DNA from: Candidatus Poribacteria bacterium
GTDB taxonomy: Bacteria; Poribacteria; WGA-4E; WGA-3G
DNA length: 64,000 nt
NCBI GenBank assembly: GCA_958295945.1
Contig: OY282386.1
Span: 3,838,204 to 3,902,203, forward strand
Reading direction: 5' to 3'
Shown here: one piece after another, positions 1 through 8,369 of the stretch
How the letters are laid out: the number at the start of each line of letters is the position of its first letter
Position numbering within the stretch: position 1 is the stretch's first letter
Notes under the pieces: model-generated
Databases searched by the model: none
Told to the model about the DNA's origin: nothing
Seen by the model: only the letters and a program-made list of their open reading frames with translations
Position numbers and translations under genes: made by a program

Positions 1-549
1 GAAACAGAAAAGTTTCCACATGTAACATTCTTTTTTAATGATTACCGAGATGAGCCATACTCAGGAGAAGATCGTCAAATTATCCCTTCACCACGCGACG
101 TAACAACTTATGACCAAAAGCCTGAGATGTCTGCTCCAGGTGTAACAGTTGAGATGTTGCGTAGAATAAATATGGATAAATATGACCTGATGGTTCTGAA
201 CTATGCAAATGGTGATATGGTAGGACATACTGGTTCACTATCGGCTGCAATTAAGGCAGTTGAGGCAGTGGATGCAGGTGTCGGAAAAATTGTAAATGCA
301 GTTTTGGAGAAAGGTGGAGCACTCATCGTCACTGCAGACCACGGCAACTGTGAGCAGATGATTGATCCGGTTTCAGGTGGCATTCATACAGCACATACAA
401 CCTATGATGTTGATCTAATTGTTGCGGATGACAGATATAAGGAGCATCAACTCAAAACTGGTGGTAGACTTGCAGATATTGCACCGACAGTTCTACGACT
501 ACTCGGTTTACCACAACCTTCAGAGATGACAGGCGAATCCCTAATTTGA
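1..549 (+). CDS. gpmI: 2,3-bisphosphoglycerate-independent phosphoglycerate mutase, C-terminal part
   Basis: The frame is open from the first base of the window, so the N-terminus lies upstream. The product is the cofactor-independent phosphoglycerate mutase, which interconverts 3- and 2-phosphoglycerate in cytosolic glycolysis. The recognisable family signature [13 protein letters not shown] opens the fragment, followed by the GEDR and PSP segments. The C-terminal metal-binding part has [10 protein letters not shown] and a downstream HTAHTT that supplies metal-ligand His/Asp residues. The end ([13 protein letters not shown]) is the usual family terminus, so the 3' end is intact. About 182 of the usual ~510 residues are present. 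prs follows after 59 bases. Confidence 0.95.
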   Translation, partial: ETEKFPHVTFFFNDYRDEPYSGEDRQIIPSPRDVTTYDQKPEMSAPGVTVEMLRRINMDKYDLMVLNYANGDMVGHTGSLSAAIKAVEAVDAGVGKIVNAVLEKGGALIVTADHGNCEQMIDPVSGGIHTAHTTYDVDLIVADDRYKEHQLKTGGRLADIAPTVLRLLGLPQPSEMTGESLI

Positions 550-608
550 ATGTGTTCAAACGATATACCCAAATAAATTGTCTCTATAATTACTAAGGAG
601 ATTTTGGA

Positions 609-1601
609 ATGTCCAATTTGATAGAACAAGTTCGTAGTGATTTCAGACTATTTGCAGGTCGAGCTAACCCCACATTGGCAAAAGAAATTGCTGCGAAATT
701 AGGTGTCGAACTGGGAAAAATTACAGTCGGTCCATTTCCAAACAGTGAAACACGTGTACAGATTGAAGAAAGTATACGCGGAACCGACATCTACATCGTA
801 CAACCGACATCAGAACCGGCTAATGAAAATCTGATGGAACTCCTTATTACCATTGATGCCATGAAACGCGCATCCGCACGACAAATCACGGCGATTATTC
901 CATACTTTGGTTATGCACGACAAGATCACAAAACTACTGGAAGGGAACCTATCAGTGCCAAACTTGTAGCAAACCTATTAACTACTGCAGGGGCAAGCCG
1001 TGTTATTGCTATTGATTTACACGTGCCACAAATTCAAGGGTTTTTTGATATTCCAATGGATCATCTCACTGCACTCACCACGTTAGCAGACTATTTTCGT
1101 GGAAAGGATATTCAAAACGGTGTAATTGTTGCCCCTGATGTAGGGCGTGCAAAACTCGCTGAAAAATATGCAAAAATTCTCCGTCTGCCTTTAGCCATTA
1201 TGCACAAAAGAAGAAACGGTGCTGATGGTCAAGATGTAGAGTTTGTTGAGTTAGTTGGCGATGTAAAAGGAAAAACGCCGATTATCATTGATGATGAAAT
1301 TGCTACGGGTGGCAGTATATATCAACAAGCGCAAGCCTTAGCTGCAGCAGGGGCAGAACCTGCCTATGTGAGCATCGCACATGCTGTTCTCGTAGGGCCT
1401 GCATTAGAAAGACTCAGACACCCATCAATTCGCGAAGTTGTCACTACAGATACAATCCCAATTCCAATTGAAAAGCAACTTGGTGGTAAAATAGAAGTGC
1501 TTTCTATTGCCCCACTGCTCGCTGAAGCGATTTTAAGGGTTCATCAACAAAGGTCTGTGAGTCAAGTTTTTCGAGATAAACATCTGGATTTTGCAGTATA
1601 A
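609..1601 (+). CDS. prs: Ribose-phosphate pyrophosphokinase
   Basis: This enzyme makes PRPP from ribose 5-phosphate and ATP, feeding nucleotide, His, Trp and NAD synthesis in the cytosol. The 330 residues are close to the family length of ~315. Visible motifs are the N-terminal LFAGRANPTLAKEIA, the flexible-loop YFGYARQDHK with the ATP-contacting RQD-x-K, DLHVPQIQGFFD in the middle, VVAPDVGR-like IVAPDVGRAKLAEKY, and the PRPP-binding loop IIIDDEIATGGSI. That loop reads DDEIATGGS where many family members have DDMIDTAGT. The start follows an AAGGAG Shine-Dalgarno about 8 bases upstream. Confidence 0.95.
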   Translation: MSNLIEQVRSDFRLFAGRANPTLAKEIAAKLGVELGKITVGPFPNSETRVQIEESIRGTDIYIVQPTSEPANENLMELLITIDAMKRASARQITAIIPYFGYARQDHKTTGREPISAKLVANLLTTAGASRVIAIDLHVPQIQGFFDIPMDHLTALTTLADYFRGKDIQNGVIVAPDVGRAKLAEKYAKILRLPLAIMHKRRNGADGQDVEFVELVGDVKGKTPIIIDDEIATGGSIYQQAQALAAAGAEPAYVSIAHAVLVGPALERLRHPSIREVVTTDTIPIPIEKQLGGKIEVLSIAPLLAEAILRVHQQRSVSQVFRDKHLDFAV

Positions 1602-1629
1602 CAATGTTTTCGCTCTTGCTGAAAAATAA

Positions 1630-2724
1630 ATGATTCCTATACTTTATCTTAGTCATTGTGGATCAAATATCGGTGGGGGCGAAAAACAACTCTATTACCT
1701 TGTAACGCATTTGGACAGAACATCGTTCGATCCTTATGTAATTTGTCCTGATGATGGTATTTTCGCACAACAGTTGAGAAATGCCAATATTCATACCACA
1801 ATTATAGACCTTCCACATTGGCGAAAAACTAAATCTATCTTATCCCGACATATATCTTCTTCTAAATTAACAGATTTTGCTAAACACAACAATATCCAAG
1901 TAGTACACACTTCAGATTCTTGGTTAAATCCATATTTGTGGAAATTGAAAAAAAGTCTAAGTATTCCAGTTATCTCACATGTAAGGAATATACTCAATCC
2001 TACACAAATTGCAAAGTACGACTTTGATTGTATGGATCAATTTATTGTTATTTCCAGTCAGTATAAACAATTCCTAGTGGATCACGGTATCGCATCGAAA
2101 AAAATAGATGTTATTCTAAACTGTGTTGACCTGTCGGAATTTCAACCAAAACATATACCACAGAAAAATCAGTCTGATCCTTTTGTTGTAGGATTAGTAG
2201 GACGTATTGAACCATTCAAACGACAGAAAGAATTTGTTGAGATTGCATCAAGGGTTTATCACGAGTGTCATAATGTTAGATTTCAAATCATCGGTTCATC
2301 ACTTGAGAACCCTAAACATAAGGCTTATGAACGTGAAGTAAGAGAATTTGTCGCAAAATACAAACTGGATGATGTGATAAAGTTTACTGGACATCAAAAT
2401 GACATGCAAAGTGCATTTCATGAAATAAACCTGTTAGTAACTTTGTCAGCAGGAAGTGTCATTGCTGAGGCAATGGCATCGGGATTACCTGTTATCGGCA
2501 CTCCTATCGGAAGCACTTCAGATATGATTGTTGATGGTGTGACAGGATGGGTTGATAAGTTAGATTCAATATCAAATAAGATAGTTCAATTTGTTAATGA
2601 CCGTAAACTCAGCAACAAAATGGGAATTGCAGCGAGGAGGCATGCAGAACGAAATTTTAGTATAGATTTACATAGCAAAAAAATGCAAACGATTTATTTG
2701 AAAGTGTTAAACAATTTCAGATAA
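1630..2724 (+). CDS. Glycosyltransferase family 4-like protein
   Basis: The 364-residue protein has two Rossmann-type halves, as in GT-B glycosyltransferases. The N-terminal half starts with SHCGSNIGGGEKQLYYL, the loop that usually contacts the nucleotide sugar and acceptor. The C-terminal half carries VGLVGRIEPFKRQKEFVEIA and an EAMASGLPVIGTPIGS segment typical of GT4 donor-sugar binding. The usual E-x7-E has its first glutamate replaced (SAGSVIAEAMASG), so the donor-site geometry is not the textbook one. No membrane segment is evident. Substrate and acceptor cannot be told from sequence; it probably builds a surface glycan or glycolipid. It sits 28 bases after prs. Confidence 0.85.
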   Translation: MIPILYLSHCGSNIGGGEKQLYYLVTHLDRTSFDPYVICPDDGIFAQQLRNANIHTTIIDLPHWRKTKSILSRHISSSKLTDFAKHNNIQVVHTSDSWLNPYLWKLKKSLSIPVISHVRNILNPTQIAKYDFDCMDQFIVISSQYKQFLVDHGIASKKIDVILNCVDLSEFQPKHIPQKNQSDPFVVGLVGRIEPFKRQKEFVEIASRVYHECHNVRFQIIGSSLENPKHKAYEREVREFVAKYKLDDVIKFTGHQNDMQSAFHEINLLVTLSAGSVIAEAMASGLPVIGTPIGSTSDMIVDGVTGWVDKLDSISNKIVQFVNDRKLSNKMGIAARRHAERNFSIDLHSKKMQTIYLKVLNNFR

Positions 2725-2730
2725 AATTGC

Positions 2731-2760
2731 TTGACAAAATCTCTAAATTTTCAGTATACT
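2731..2760 (+). promoter_or_regulatory. Sigma70-like promoter of Rpn-like gene, near-leaderless
   Basis: TTGACA at 2731-2736, an 18-base spacer, then TATACT at 2755-2760. The ATG at 2768 lies only 7 bases after the -10 box, so the predicted transcript starts at or within a base or two of the start codon. No Shine-Dalgarno can precede the ATG on such an mRNA. The same arrangement precedes the homologous gene at 36654. Confidence 0.75.
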
Positions 2761-2767
2761 TTATGCA

Positions 2768-3712
2768 ATGAGACAAGACTACGATAATATAACAAAGTTC
2801 ATAACTACAGATAATCCTAAACCTTTTACAGAATTGATTCTCGGTTATCAAAATGTAACCGTTCTGGAAAACCTGACGACTGAACAAATTACACTGAAGT
2901 CATCTGTAACGGATAGTACTTTAAGAGTTCAATTTCCTGATGAAGTCGCTATTCTCCACAATGAGTTTCAGACATACGACAGCCAAGAACCAATGCATTA
3001 CCGCATTGCTGGATATAACGGTTTTCTTATCAGAGAATATCAATTGAATGTGTACACAAGCGTTCTTTACTTACATCCGCAGGCAGGTAGAAATGATCCT
3101 GGATTCTATGAGTATACTGGTAATGAATGTGAATACAGAATTAGATATAGAGTCATAAGGTTGAATGAAATTGACGGAAAACAAATATTGGAGGCTCAAA
3201 TACCAAGTTTGCTACCACTGACACCTTTGATGAAACCGTCTCAAGGGATGAATCCAACGCAATGGTTGGACGAGTGTGTAGATGCAACGATTAATGCAGA
3301 TGTAGATACAGACATCAAAAGTATTATGTTTGCATCAATGGGCATATTTGGTAGTTTAGTTTATGATATGGAAAATTTAAGACAGTCTTTCCCAGATAGT
3401 TTCTGGTTGGATTTTCCTTTAATTCAAGAATATATTAAGGAAGCAAAAGAACGTGGTTTAGAACAAGGAATAATGCGCGGTATGGAACGCGGTTTAGAAC
3501 GCGGTATGGAACGCGGACAGATAATTGTTGTAATTGATCTTATCCTTGAAACGCTTACTGATCGATTCCAGAATGACGATGTACAAGATTTAAAACCCTT
3601 ACTTGATGAAATTGATGATATAGATCGACTTAAGCAGTTATTTAAAACAGTTCAGATAGTAGATAGCCTTCAGGAATTTCGGAATATGTTAAATAATCAG
3701 GAAGAATCTTGA
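2768..3712 (+). CDS. Rpn-like (PD-(D/E)XK) nuclease/putative transposase-family protein
   Basis: The 314-residue protein belongs by resemblance to the Rpn / YhgA-like group of recombination-promoting nucleases (PD-(D/E)XK fold). It shares its whole length with the protein at 36654-37574: the block DEVAILHNEFQTYDSQEPMHYRIAGYNGFL, split here, matches EAVLHIELQLHDSTEKPMWARNAHYHGYL of the other only in part, and both then have YLHP/YFHP-DAG-x-NDPG. The H-x-E-x-Q pattern is the likely active-site core. A Gly-Arg-Glu repeat stretch (residues ~225-252, ERGLEQG, ERGMERG) precedes a charged, probably helical C-terminus; such repeats are typical of this group. No partner gene is evident. Confidence 0.7.
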   Translation: MRQDYDNITKFITTDNPKPFTELILGYQNVTVLENLTTEQITLKSSVTDSTLRVQFPDEVAILHNEFQTYDSQEPMHYRIAGYNGFLIREYQLNVYTSVLYLHPQAGRNDPGFYEYTGNECEYRIRYRVIRLNEIDGKQILEAQIPSLLPLTPLMKPSQGMNPTQWLDECVDATINADVDTDIKSIMFASMGIFGSLVYDMENLRQSFPDSFWLDFPLIQEYIKEAKERGLEQGIMRGMERGLERGMERGQIIVVIDLILETLTDRFQNDDVQDLKPLLDEIDDIDRLKQLFKTVQIVDSLQEFRNMLNNQEES

Positions 3713-3781
3713 TTGTTTTAGATACTTAGGAACGAGATAAAAATGAATGGGATAGTTTCATTGAATAGAGGAACATTTTGA

Positions 3782-4642
3782 ATGCTAACACAGGAACAGA
3801 TTGATTCTTATCAGAAAAACGGTTATATCGCTGTCGCTTCAGTTCTAACAGAGGAGGAGGTGTTAGCACTTCGCCGGGTTACTGATGAATTTGTTGAAAA
3901 ATCCAGAGAGGTTACTGAGCATAATGACGTTTTTGACCTAGAACCAGGACATACCCCTGCTAACCCACGTGTACGTCGTATCAAAAATCCATGTCTTTAC
4001 CATTTAGTCTACGACCAAACCTTAAGACATCCAGATATCCTTGAAATCGTATCACAACTCATCGGACCTGATATTCGGTATAATGGACATAAACTTAACA
4101 TGAAGTATCCCGAATATGGTAGTCCCGTTGAATGGCATCAAGATTGGGCGTTTTACCCGCACACAAACGATGATCTGCTCGCAGTAGGTGTAGTAATCGA
4201 CGATATGACTGTTGAGAATGGGGCATTGATGGTGATCCCAAGTTCACATATAGGTCCTACTTTGGATCATCATCAGAACGGTGCATTTGTCGGTGCTGTT
4301 ACCGATCCAAATTTCAAACCTGATGGTGCTGTACCAATTGAAATAGCGGCTGGTGGTATTACAATACACCACGTCAGGGCATTGCACGGATCTGCACCAA
4401 ATACATCAGATAAGTCTCGTCGCTTGTTGCTATTCCAATACTGTGCTGTAGATGCTTGGCCCCTCAAGGGCATTCCTGATTGGGAGACTTTCAACGACTT
4501 CATCATTCAAGGTGAACCAACAAACCAACCCAGAATCATAGCAACTCCTGTCCGAATGCCTGAACCTTATTCCGAAAAAAAGGGTTCAATCTATGAAGTT
4601 CAGTCTATACTTGAGAACGCATTATATACGAATAAACAATAG
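3782..4642 (+). CDS. Phytanoyl-CoA dioxygenase (PhyH) family protein
   Basis: This is a 286-residue non-haem Fe(II)/2-oxoglutarate dioxygenase of the PhyH family. It opens with TQEQIDSYQKNGYIAV, the usual start of these proteins. The iron ligands are visible as H119-x-D121 in VEWHQDWAFY and a distal H202 in RALHGSAPNTS; the following Arg-Arg in DKSRRLLLF is placed to bind 2-oxoglutarate. The set of catalytic residues is complete, so it should be active, but the substrate is not indicated. It ends with no gap against the convergent gene at 4643, so the two stop codons abut. Confidence 0.88.
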   Translation: MLTQEQIDSYQKNGYIAVASVLTEEEVLALRRVTDEFVEKSREVTEHNDVFDLEPGHTPANPRVRRIKNPCLYHLVYDQTLRHPDILEIVSQLIGPDIRYNGHKLNMKYPEYGSPVEWHQDWAFYPHTNDDLLAVGVVIDDMTVENGALMVIPSSHIGPTLDHHQNGAFVGAVTDPNFKPDGAVPIEIAAGGITIHHVRALHGSAPNTSDKSRRLLLFQYCAVDAWPLKGIPDWETFNDFIIQGEPTNQPRIIATPVRMPEPYSEKKGSIYEVQSILENALYTNKQ

Positions 4643-5383
4643 TTAAGATGACGAAACTAAAATGTCTTCTACAACTGTCGGTACTAAATGTGAGATAGAT
4701 TCACCTTGATCTAAACGTTTACGCACTTCTGTAGAAGAAACATCAGCGTAACAATCTGGAAGTATCAGACACGACATATATGAACTGTAGGGTTGAACCA
4801 TCGGGGTGTCAAGAAACTCATTTATTGTTTCAAAATCTACATTCTCACGATTTGCCGCTATAAATCTACACTGCGAAAATAGGTCTCTTAGCTCATTTGT
4901 TATATCCGTATAATATTTCGGATCAAAAATTCGCACCAAAGTGTCATATCCTACAATGAAGTGATATTGTGTATTCTCAGGATAAACTGCTTTCAATGCA
5001 CTTATCTTATCTATATAACGACCATGACTGGAAATACCGATTGACACATTGTTCCCTTCCTCAGCCAGACCTTTCAGCGTAAGAATTCGTCCTGCTAACG
5101 GCATCCCATATTCATCCTTATCAACATTCGCTTTGGCAAGTAGGAGCAGCATCTCATTCAGTTGGAAACGCACTTGTGCTTCCTCAAACATTTTAATATG
5201 GGCAATAGTGATAGGATTAAATGAACCAGAGAAAACCCCTAACTTTTCACCGGTTTCACTTATCGGATGTGAAGACCGATGTACAATCACTATTTTAGGT
5301 GGAGCATTCGTGTCTAATTCATCGATAAGATGTGAGTATTCTGCAAATTCAGGATAGGTGTAAAACTTGTCAAGGAATTTCAT
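4643..5383 (-). CDS. Nicotinate-nucleotide adenylyltransferase-like nucleotidyltransferase
   Basis: The 246-residue protein has the nucleotidylyltransferase signature G-S-F-N-P-x4-H (residues 53-62, GVFSGSFNPITIAH) and a C-terminal STEVRKRL, the ISST-x-IR equivalent that closes over ATP. This is the NadD/NMNAT fold, which transfers AMP to nicotinate mononucleotide or a similar substrate. It is longer than typical NadD because about 48 residues precede the fold, so an adenylyltransferase of other specificity is possible. Its ATG overlaps the stop of the upstream mazG by one base (TAATG), which implies translational coupling. Confidence 0.75.
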   Translation of the reverse strand: MKFLDKFYTYPEFAEYSHLIDELDTNAPPKIVIVHRSSHPISETGEKLGVFSGSFNPITIAHIKMFEEAQVRFQLNEMLLLLAKANVDKDEYGMPLAGRILTLKGLAEEGNNVSIGISSHGRYIDKISALKAVYPENTQYHFIVGYDTLVRIFDPKYYTDITNELRDLFSQCRFIAANRENVDFETINEFLDTPMVQPYSSYMSCLILPDCYADVSSTEVRKRLDQGESISHLVPTVVEDILVSSS

Positions 5384-6162
5384 TACTCATCCTTTTTCAC
5401 TTCTTCCCAAATTTCATCAAGTTCTGCAAGTGTTTGGTCAGATATACTTTTTCCATGGTTCTCTAACACATCTTCCATTCTTTTGAAACGATTAATGAAC
5501 TTACGGTTCGTTCTTCGCAATGTTTCTTCTGCCTGTAAATCCAAAAAACGACACAAATTCACTACAGAAAAAAATAGATCCCCGATTTCATTTTCTATTG
5601 CATCAACATCACTATCTTTCAGGCTCTCCTTCACTTCTGCCAATTCTTCGTCTACTTTGTCAATGACATCAGAGATATGATCCCAATCAAAACCAACCCG
5701 TGCGACACGTTTTTGTATTTTCTGCCCTCTTAGCAATGCTGGCAATGCGATTGGAATACCATCAAGTACTGATTTTCTATCTTCATATCCTGCTTCTTGA
5801 CTTTTTATTTTCTCCCAATTGTTCACAACATCTTCAGCATTATCAACTTGAACATTACCAAACACATGCGGGTGTCTCCGAATTAATTTTTCAGTCAATG
5901 TCTCAATCACATCATTTATGGTAAAATCTTTGTTTTCAGCAGCAATCTGTGCTTGCAGCATTACATTCAGCAAAAGGTCACCAAGTTCCTCTTTCAGTTT
6001 TGATGGATCCTCTGAATCTATGGCTTCAACTGTTTCATAAGTTTCTTCTATAAGTGTTGATTTCAATGATTTATGCGTCTGTTCTCGATCCCAAGGACAC
6101 CCGTTTTCGCTTCGTAATGTTGCTATTACCTCAATGAGTGATTCAAATAGATCATCATTCAT
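5383..6162 (-). CDS. mazG: Nucleoside triphosphate pyrophosphohydrolase MazG
   Basis: MazG hydrolyses NTPs/dNTPs to monophosphates and pyrophosphate, cleaning nucleotide pools in the cytosol. The 259 residues match the two-domain enzyme. The first domain has CPWDREQTHKSL, then EETYE and KEELGDLLLNVMLQ, the E-x2-E-(12-28)-E-x2-D magnesium site. The second domain has VDEELAEVKES and ENEIGDLFFSVVNLCRFL. It is the middle gene of a three-gene minus-strand run: 15 bases after the hypothetical gene at 6178-6879, and overlapping the adenylyltransferase downstream. Confidence 0.93.
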   Translation of the reverse strand: MNDDLFESLIEVIATLRSENGCPWDREQTHKSLKSTLIEETYETVEAIDSEDPSKLKEELGDLLLNVMLQAQIAAENKDFTINDVIETLTEKLIRRHPHVFGNVQVDNAEDVVNNWEKIKSQEAGYEDRKSVLDGIPIALPALLRGQKIQKRVARVGFDWDHISDVIDKVDEELAEVKESLKDSDVDAIENEIGDLFFSVVNLCRFLDLQAEETLRRTNRKFINRFKRMEDVLENHGKSISDQTLAELDEIWEEVKKDE

Positions 6163-6177
6163 AAAATTACTAATCCT

Positions 6178-6879
6178 TTATTCGGTTTCATTTTCATGTA
6201 GGTTTTCTAATTGGAGTATAAGTTGACCAAGTTGGAATCTGAGTAACATCGTATATATTTGTAGTAGCAATGTTACTTGTGCGTCTGTCGTTAGATCACT
6301 GACTTGTATTAGTTGCAAAAATTTCTCTGCACGTTCACGAATTTCTTCCGACTGTTCCAGATCAATCGGTTCTGCTTGCTTGTTGCTTTCTTTAATGTAC
6401 TGCCATATCCTGTCTTGTATTTCAAGCATATAGTTTTTAGTCATAGCAGTGCGCGCATTCTTAGCTGAGTCTACCCAGATAGTGTTCGCTTTCCAATTCA
6501 ACATAAATGCTATACTATTGATTAGTACATCACGTAATGAATCCTCACCAGATAGCAATTCCTCAATATTCGTGATACCTTCCGCCTCAGCGGAAAAAGT
6601 CCGAACACGTTTAAAATCTTTCAAATTCGTCATCAACAGTTCGTTATCACTGATCAGTTGCCAAAAACTCGCACTCGTTGAAAGTAGAACATCAACTTGG
6701 GAATTAATTTCATCAGGCATCTGAGCGCGTATACAGAAATTGTGGACACTGTGCAAACGACTACGGAATCTCTGCAAGTCAACAGCAGTCTGAAATTCTG
6801 ATGGATTTGCCACCTGTGGAAGTAGATATTGACGGATATGAGATAATATGGTATCAATCGTCGCTACATTTGCGTTCAT
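6178..6879 (-). CDS. Hypothetical protein, first gene of the mazG operon
   Basis: No family is recognised. The 233-residue product is soluble and largely helical in appearance, rich in Leu, Gln and acidic residues, and has no signal peptide, membrane segment or obvious catalytic motif. It starts MNANVATIDTILSHIRQYLL. It lies immediately upstream of mazG on the same strand with a 15-base gap, so it is probably cotranscribed with mazG and the adenylyltransferase. A role in nucleotide metabolism would be guesswork. Confidence 0.65.
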   Translation of the reverse strand: MNANVATIDTILSHIRQYLLPQVANPSEFQTAVDLQRFRSRLHSVHNFCIRAQMPDEINSQVDVLLSTSASFWQLISDNELLMTNLKDFKRVRTFSAEAEGITNIEELLSGEDSLRDVLINSIAFMLNWKANTIWVDSAKNARTAMTKNYMLEIQDRIWQYIKESNKQAEPIDLEQSEEIRERAEKFLQLIQVSDLTTDAQVTLLLQIYTMLLRFQLGQLILQLENLHENETE

Positions 6880-6972
6880 TCTTACATGCCTTCCATTATG
6901 CTATTACCATCATGATAACAAATCTATCTGTATTATTCAATGTAAATTGATATTTTGACAGAGGTGTTTTCA

Positions 6973-7170
6973 CAGGGTTATTTAGTTTTAAGAAATATCA
7001 AATGAACGGCATTACTGAAAGTTTATATTGTGAGTCGTGTTTAGATCCACTCTCCTTTTCTTCATAAATGTTCATGGTAGTAGGCACACGGAGTGTGCCT
7101 ACTACTTTGCATTGCCTTATATTGATATGTGAACAAATCTATCAGAATTACCGAAAACTAAATAACCCTG
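6973..7170. mobile_element. MITE-like element with 17-bp perfect TIRs and 10-bp target duplication
   Basis: CAGGGTTATTTAGTTTT at 6973-6989 is exactly repeated in reverse complement at 7154-7170. The element is flanked by the direct repeat GGTGTTTTCA at 6963-6972 and 7171-7180, a 10-bp target-site duplication. No open frame of note lies inside the 198 bp. It does contain a perfect 13-bp hairpin (7077-7089 with 7093-7105, loop GGA), GTAGTAGGCACAC. This is a non-autonomous transposon mobilised in trans; the transposase family is not identified. Confidence 0.85.
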
Positions 7171-7226
7171 GGTGTTTTCAACACAACTTGACACAAAACT
7201 GATTCTTATGATAAACTGTTCACATC

Positions 7227-7754
7227 ATGAAAATCAAATTGTCTTTCTTCATTTTCCTTCTATTAGCAAACATCGCAACCCATGCAAAAGAAGAACCACC
7301 GAAAGTTGGTGAGCTTGCACCCGAATTTGCCCTTCAAGATTTTGAAGAGAAATTATATTCTTCAAAGAAACTACGCGGGAAAATCGTGTTCTTGATTATG
7401 GGTAATAGGAAAATACGGAAGGAAGATGACAAATGGGCAGAAGCATTCAAAAAGGACTTTAAGGAAAACAAGAAAGTTACCGCATTCATAATAGCAGACA
7501 TGCGAAGTGTTCCAGGTTTCATTCCAAAACGCTTCATCCGATCACAAATAAAGAAAAAACCGCCCCCTGTTAAGTTTCTGTTTGATTGGAAAGGTGAGAT
7601 GCATAAAAAGTACCAGACTGATAAAAAGAAACCCAATCTTTATCTGATTTCACAACAAGGAAAAATCGTGTTTCATAAAAAAGCGGATTTCAAACCAAAG
7701 TTATACGGCGAACTGAAAAAACAGATTGAAACTCTATTGAATACAGCACGCTAA
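7227..7754 (+). CDS. Secreted redoxin-fold protein lacking catalytic cysteines
   Basis: The 175-residue protein has a Sec signal peptide (MKIKLSFFIFLLLANIATHA) and then a thioredoxin/peroxiredoxin-type fold starting PKVGELAPEFALQDF, the usual opening of AhpC/TSA and ResA-like proteins. Where the redox-active cysteine should be, the sequence reads VFLIMGNRKIRK. No cysteine is present anywhere in the mature protein. It may therefore be a binding or scaffold protein rather than an oxidoreductase. It is highly basic (many Lys) and stands alone, preceded by the MITE at 6973-7170. Confidence 0.7.
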   Translation: MKIKLSFFIFLLLANIATHAKEEPPKVGELAPEFALQDFEEKLYSSKKLRGKIVFLIMGNRKIRKEDDKWAEAFKKDFKENKKVTAFIIADMRSVPGFIPKRFIRSQIKKKPPPVKFLFDWKGEMHKKYQTDKKKPNLYLISQQGKIVFHKKADFKPKLYGELKKQIETLLNTAR

Positions 7755-7804
7755 ATCACTTTTGTTAAAAAAGTGTATTTAAAGTGAGTTTGATAATTAG
7801 ACCT

Positions 7805-7935
7805 AAAGTGGATATTCAAATGAAGTTTAAATAAATATATCGGTAATCTAGTAGAGAAAACGGTCGTAGGGGCGGGGTTTCCCCGCCTGCATATTACCGA
7901 ATTAATAAATTAATCTTCATTTGAATATCAAACTT
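7805..7935. repeat. Palindromic repeat element with GC-rich core hairpin
   Basis: The arms pair across ~130 bp. GATATTCAAATGAAG (7811-7825) is perfectly inverted at 7915-7929, and CGGTAAT (7841-7847) at 7893-7899. The centre holds the hairpin GGCGGGG-TTT-CCCCGCC (7871-7887). There is no coding potential and no clear target duplication. The right arm partly recurs at about 47361-47378 (taataaattaatcttcat), so it is dispersed. The stretch 7936-8016 holds nothing I recognise. Confidence 0.7.
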
Positions 7936-8016
7936 AATTTCTTTTGACCCAAATTGAGAGTATATTTATTCATTAATGCTAAAAATATTAAAATGTTATT
8001 TGGAAATAGGGAGAAA

Positions 8017-8159
8017 CTTAGTGGTTTACTCGCTAAACATTTATTATAGACAAAACTTATGTAATAGGTTCAAAAGTCCCCACCCCTCGCTTTCGGAGGG
8101 ATAAAGGGGGTGTATTTACGGAATTCAAAATACAAATACTTACCGAATAAACCACTTAG
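8017..8159 (-). mobile_element. MITE-like element, family B, copy 1
   Basis: The ~143-bp element is bounded by imperfect inverted ends: CTTAGTGGTTTACTCGCTAA at the left, and the reverse complement of CTAAGTGGTTTATTCGGTAA at the right. Its body is the reverse complement of the element at 9582-9724 with roughly 75-80 % identity by eye, including a shared GGATAAAGGGGGTGTATTTA. It holds no ORF. No convincing target duplication is visible. Confidence 0.75.
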
Positions 8160-8369
8160 GTTATGATAATCTAATTCTTTGCGTTGTTTTCTATATTTAT
8201 GAAAAATTATATTGAATTTTCTATCTTAATATGAAATAATATGATATTATAGAACACAGATTAGTAAAGATTGGTATGACAAAAATGGGTGCAGTTTATT
8301 CAAACTCACCTGACATAACGCGAAACTCACGCAAAAGTGAGATTCATTATCTATAGGAGATAAAACAAG

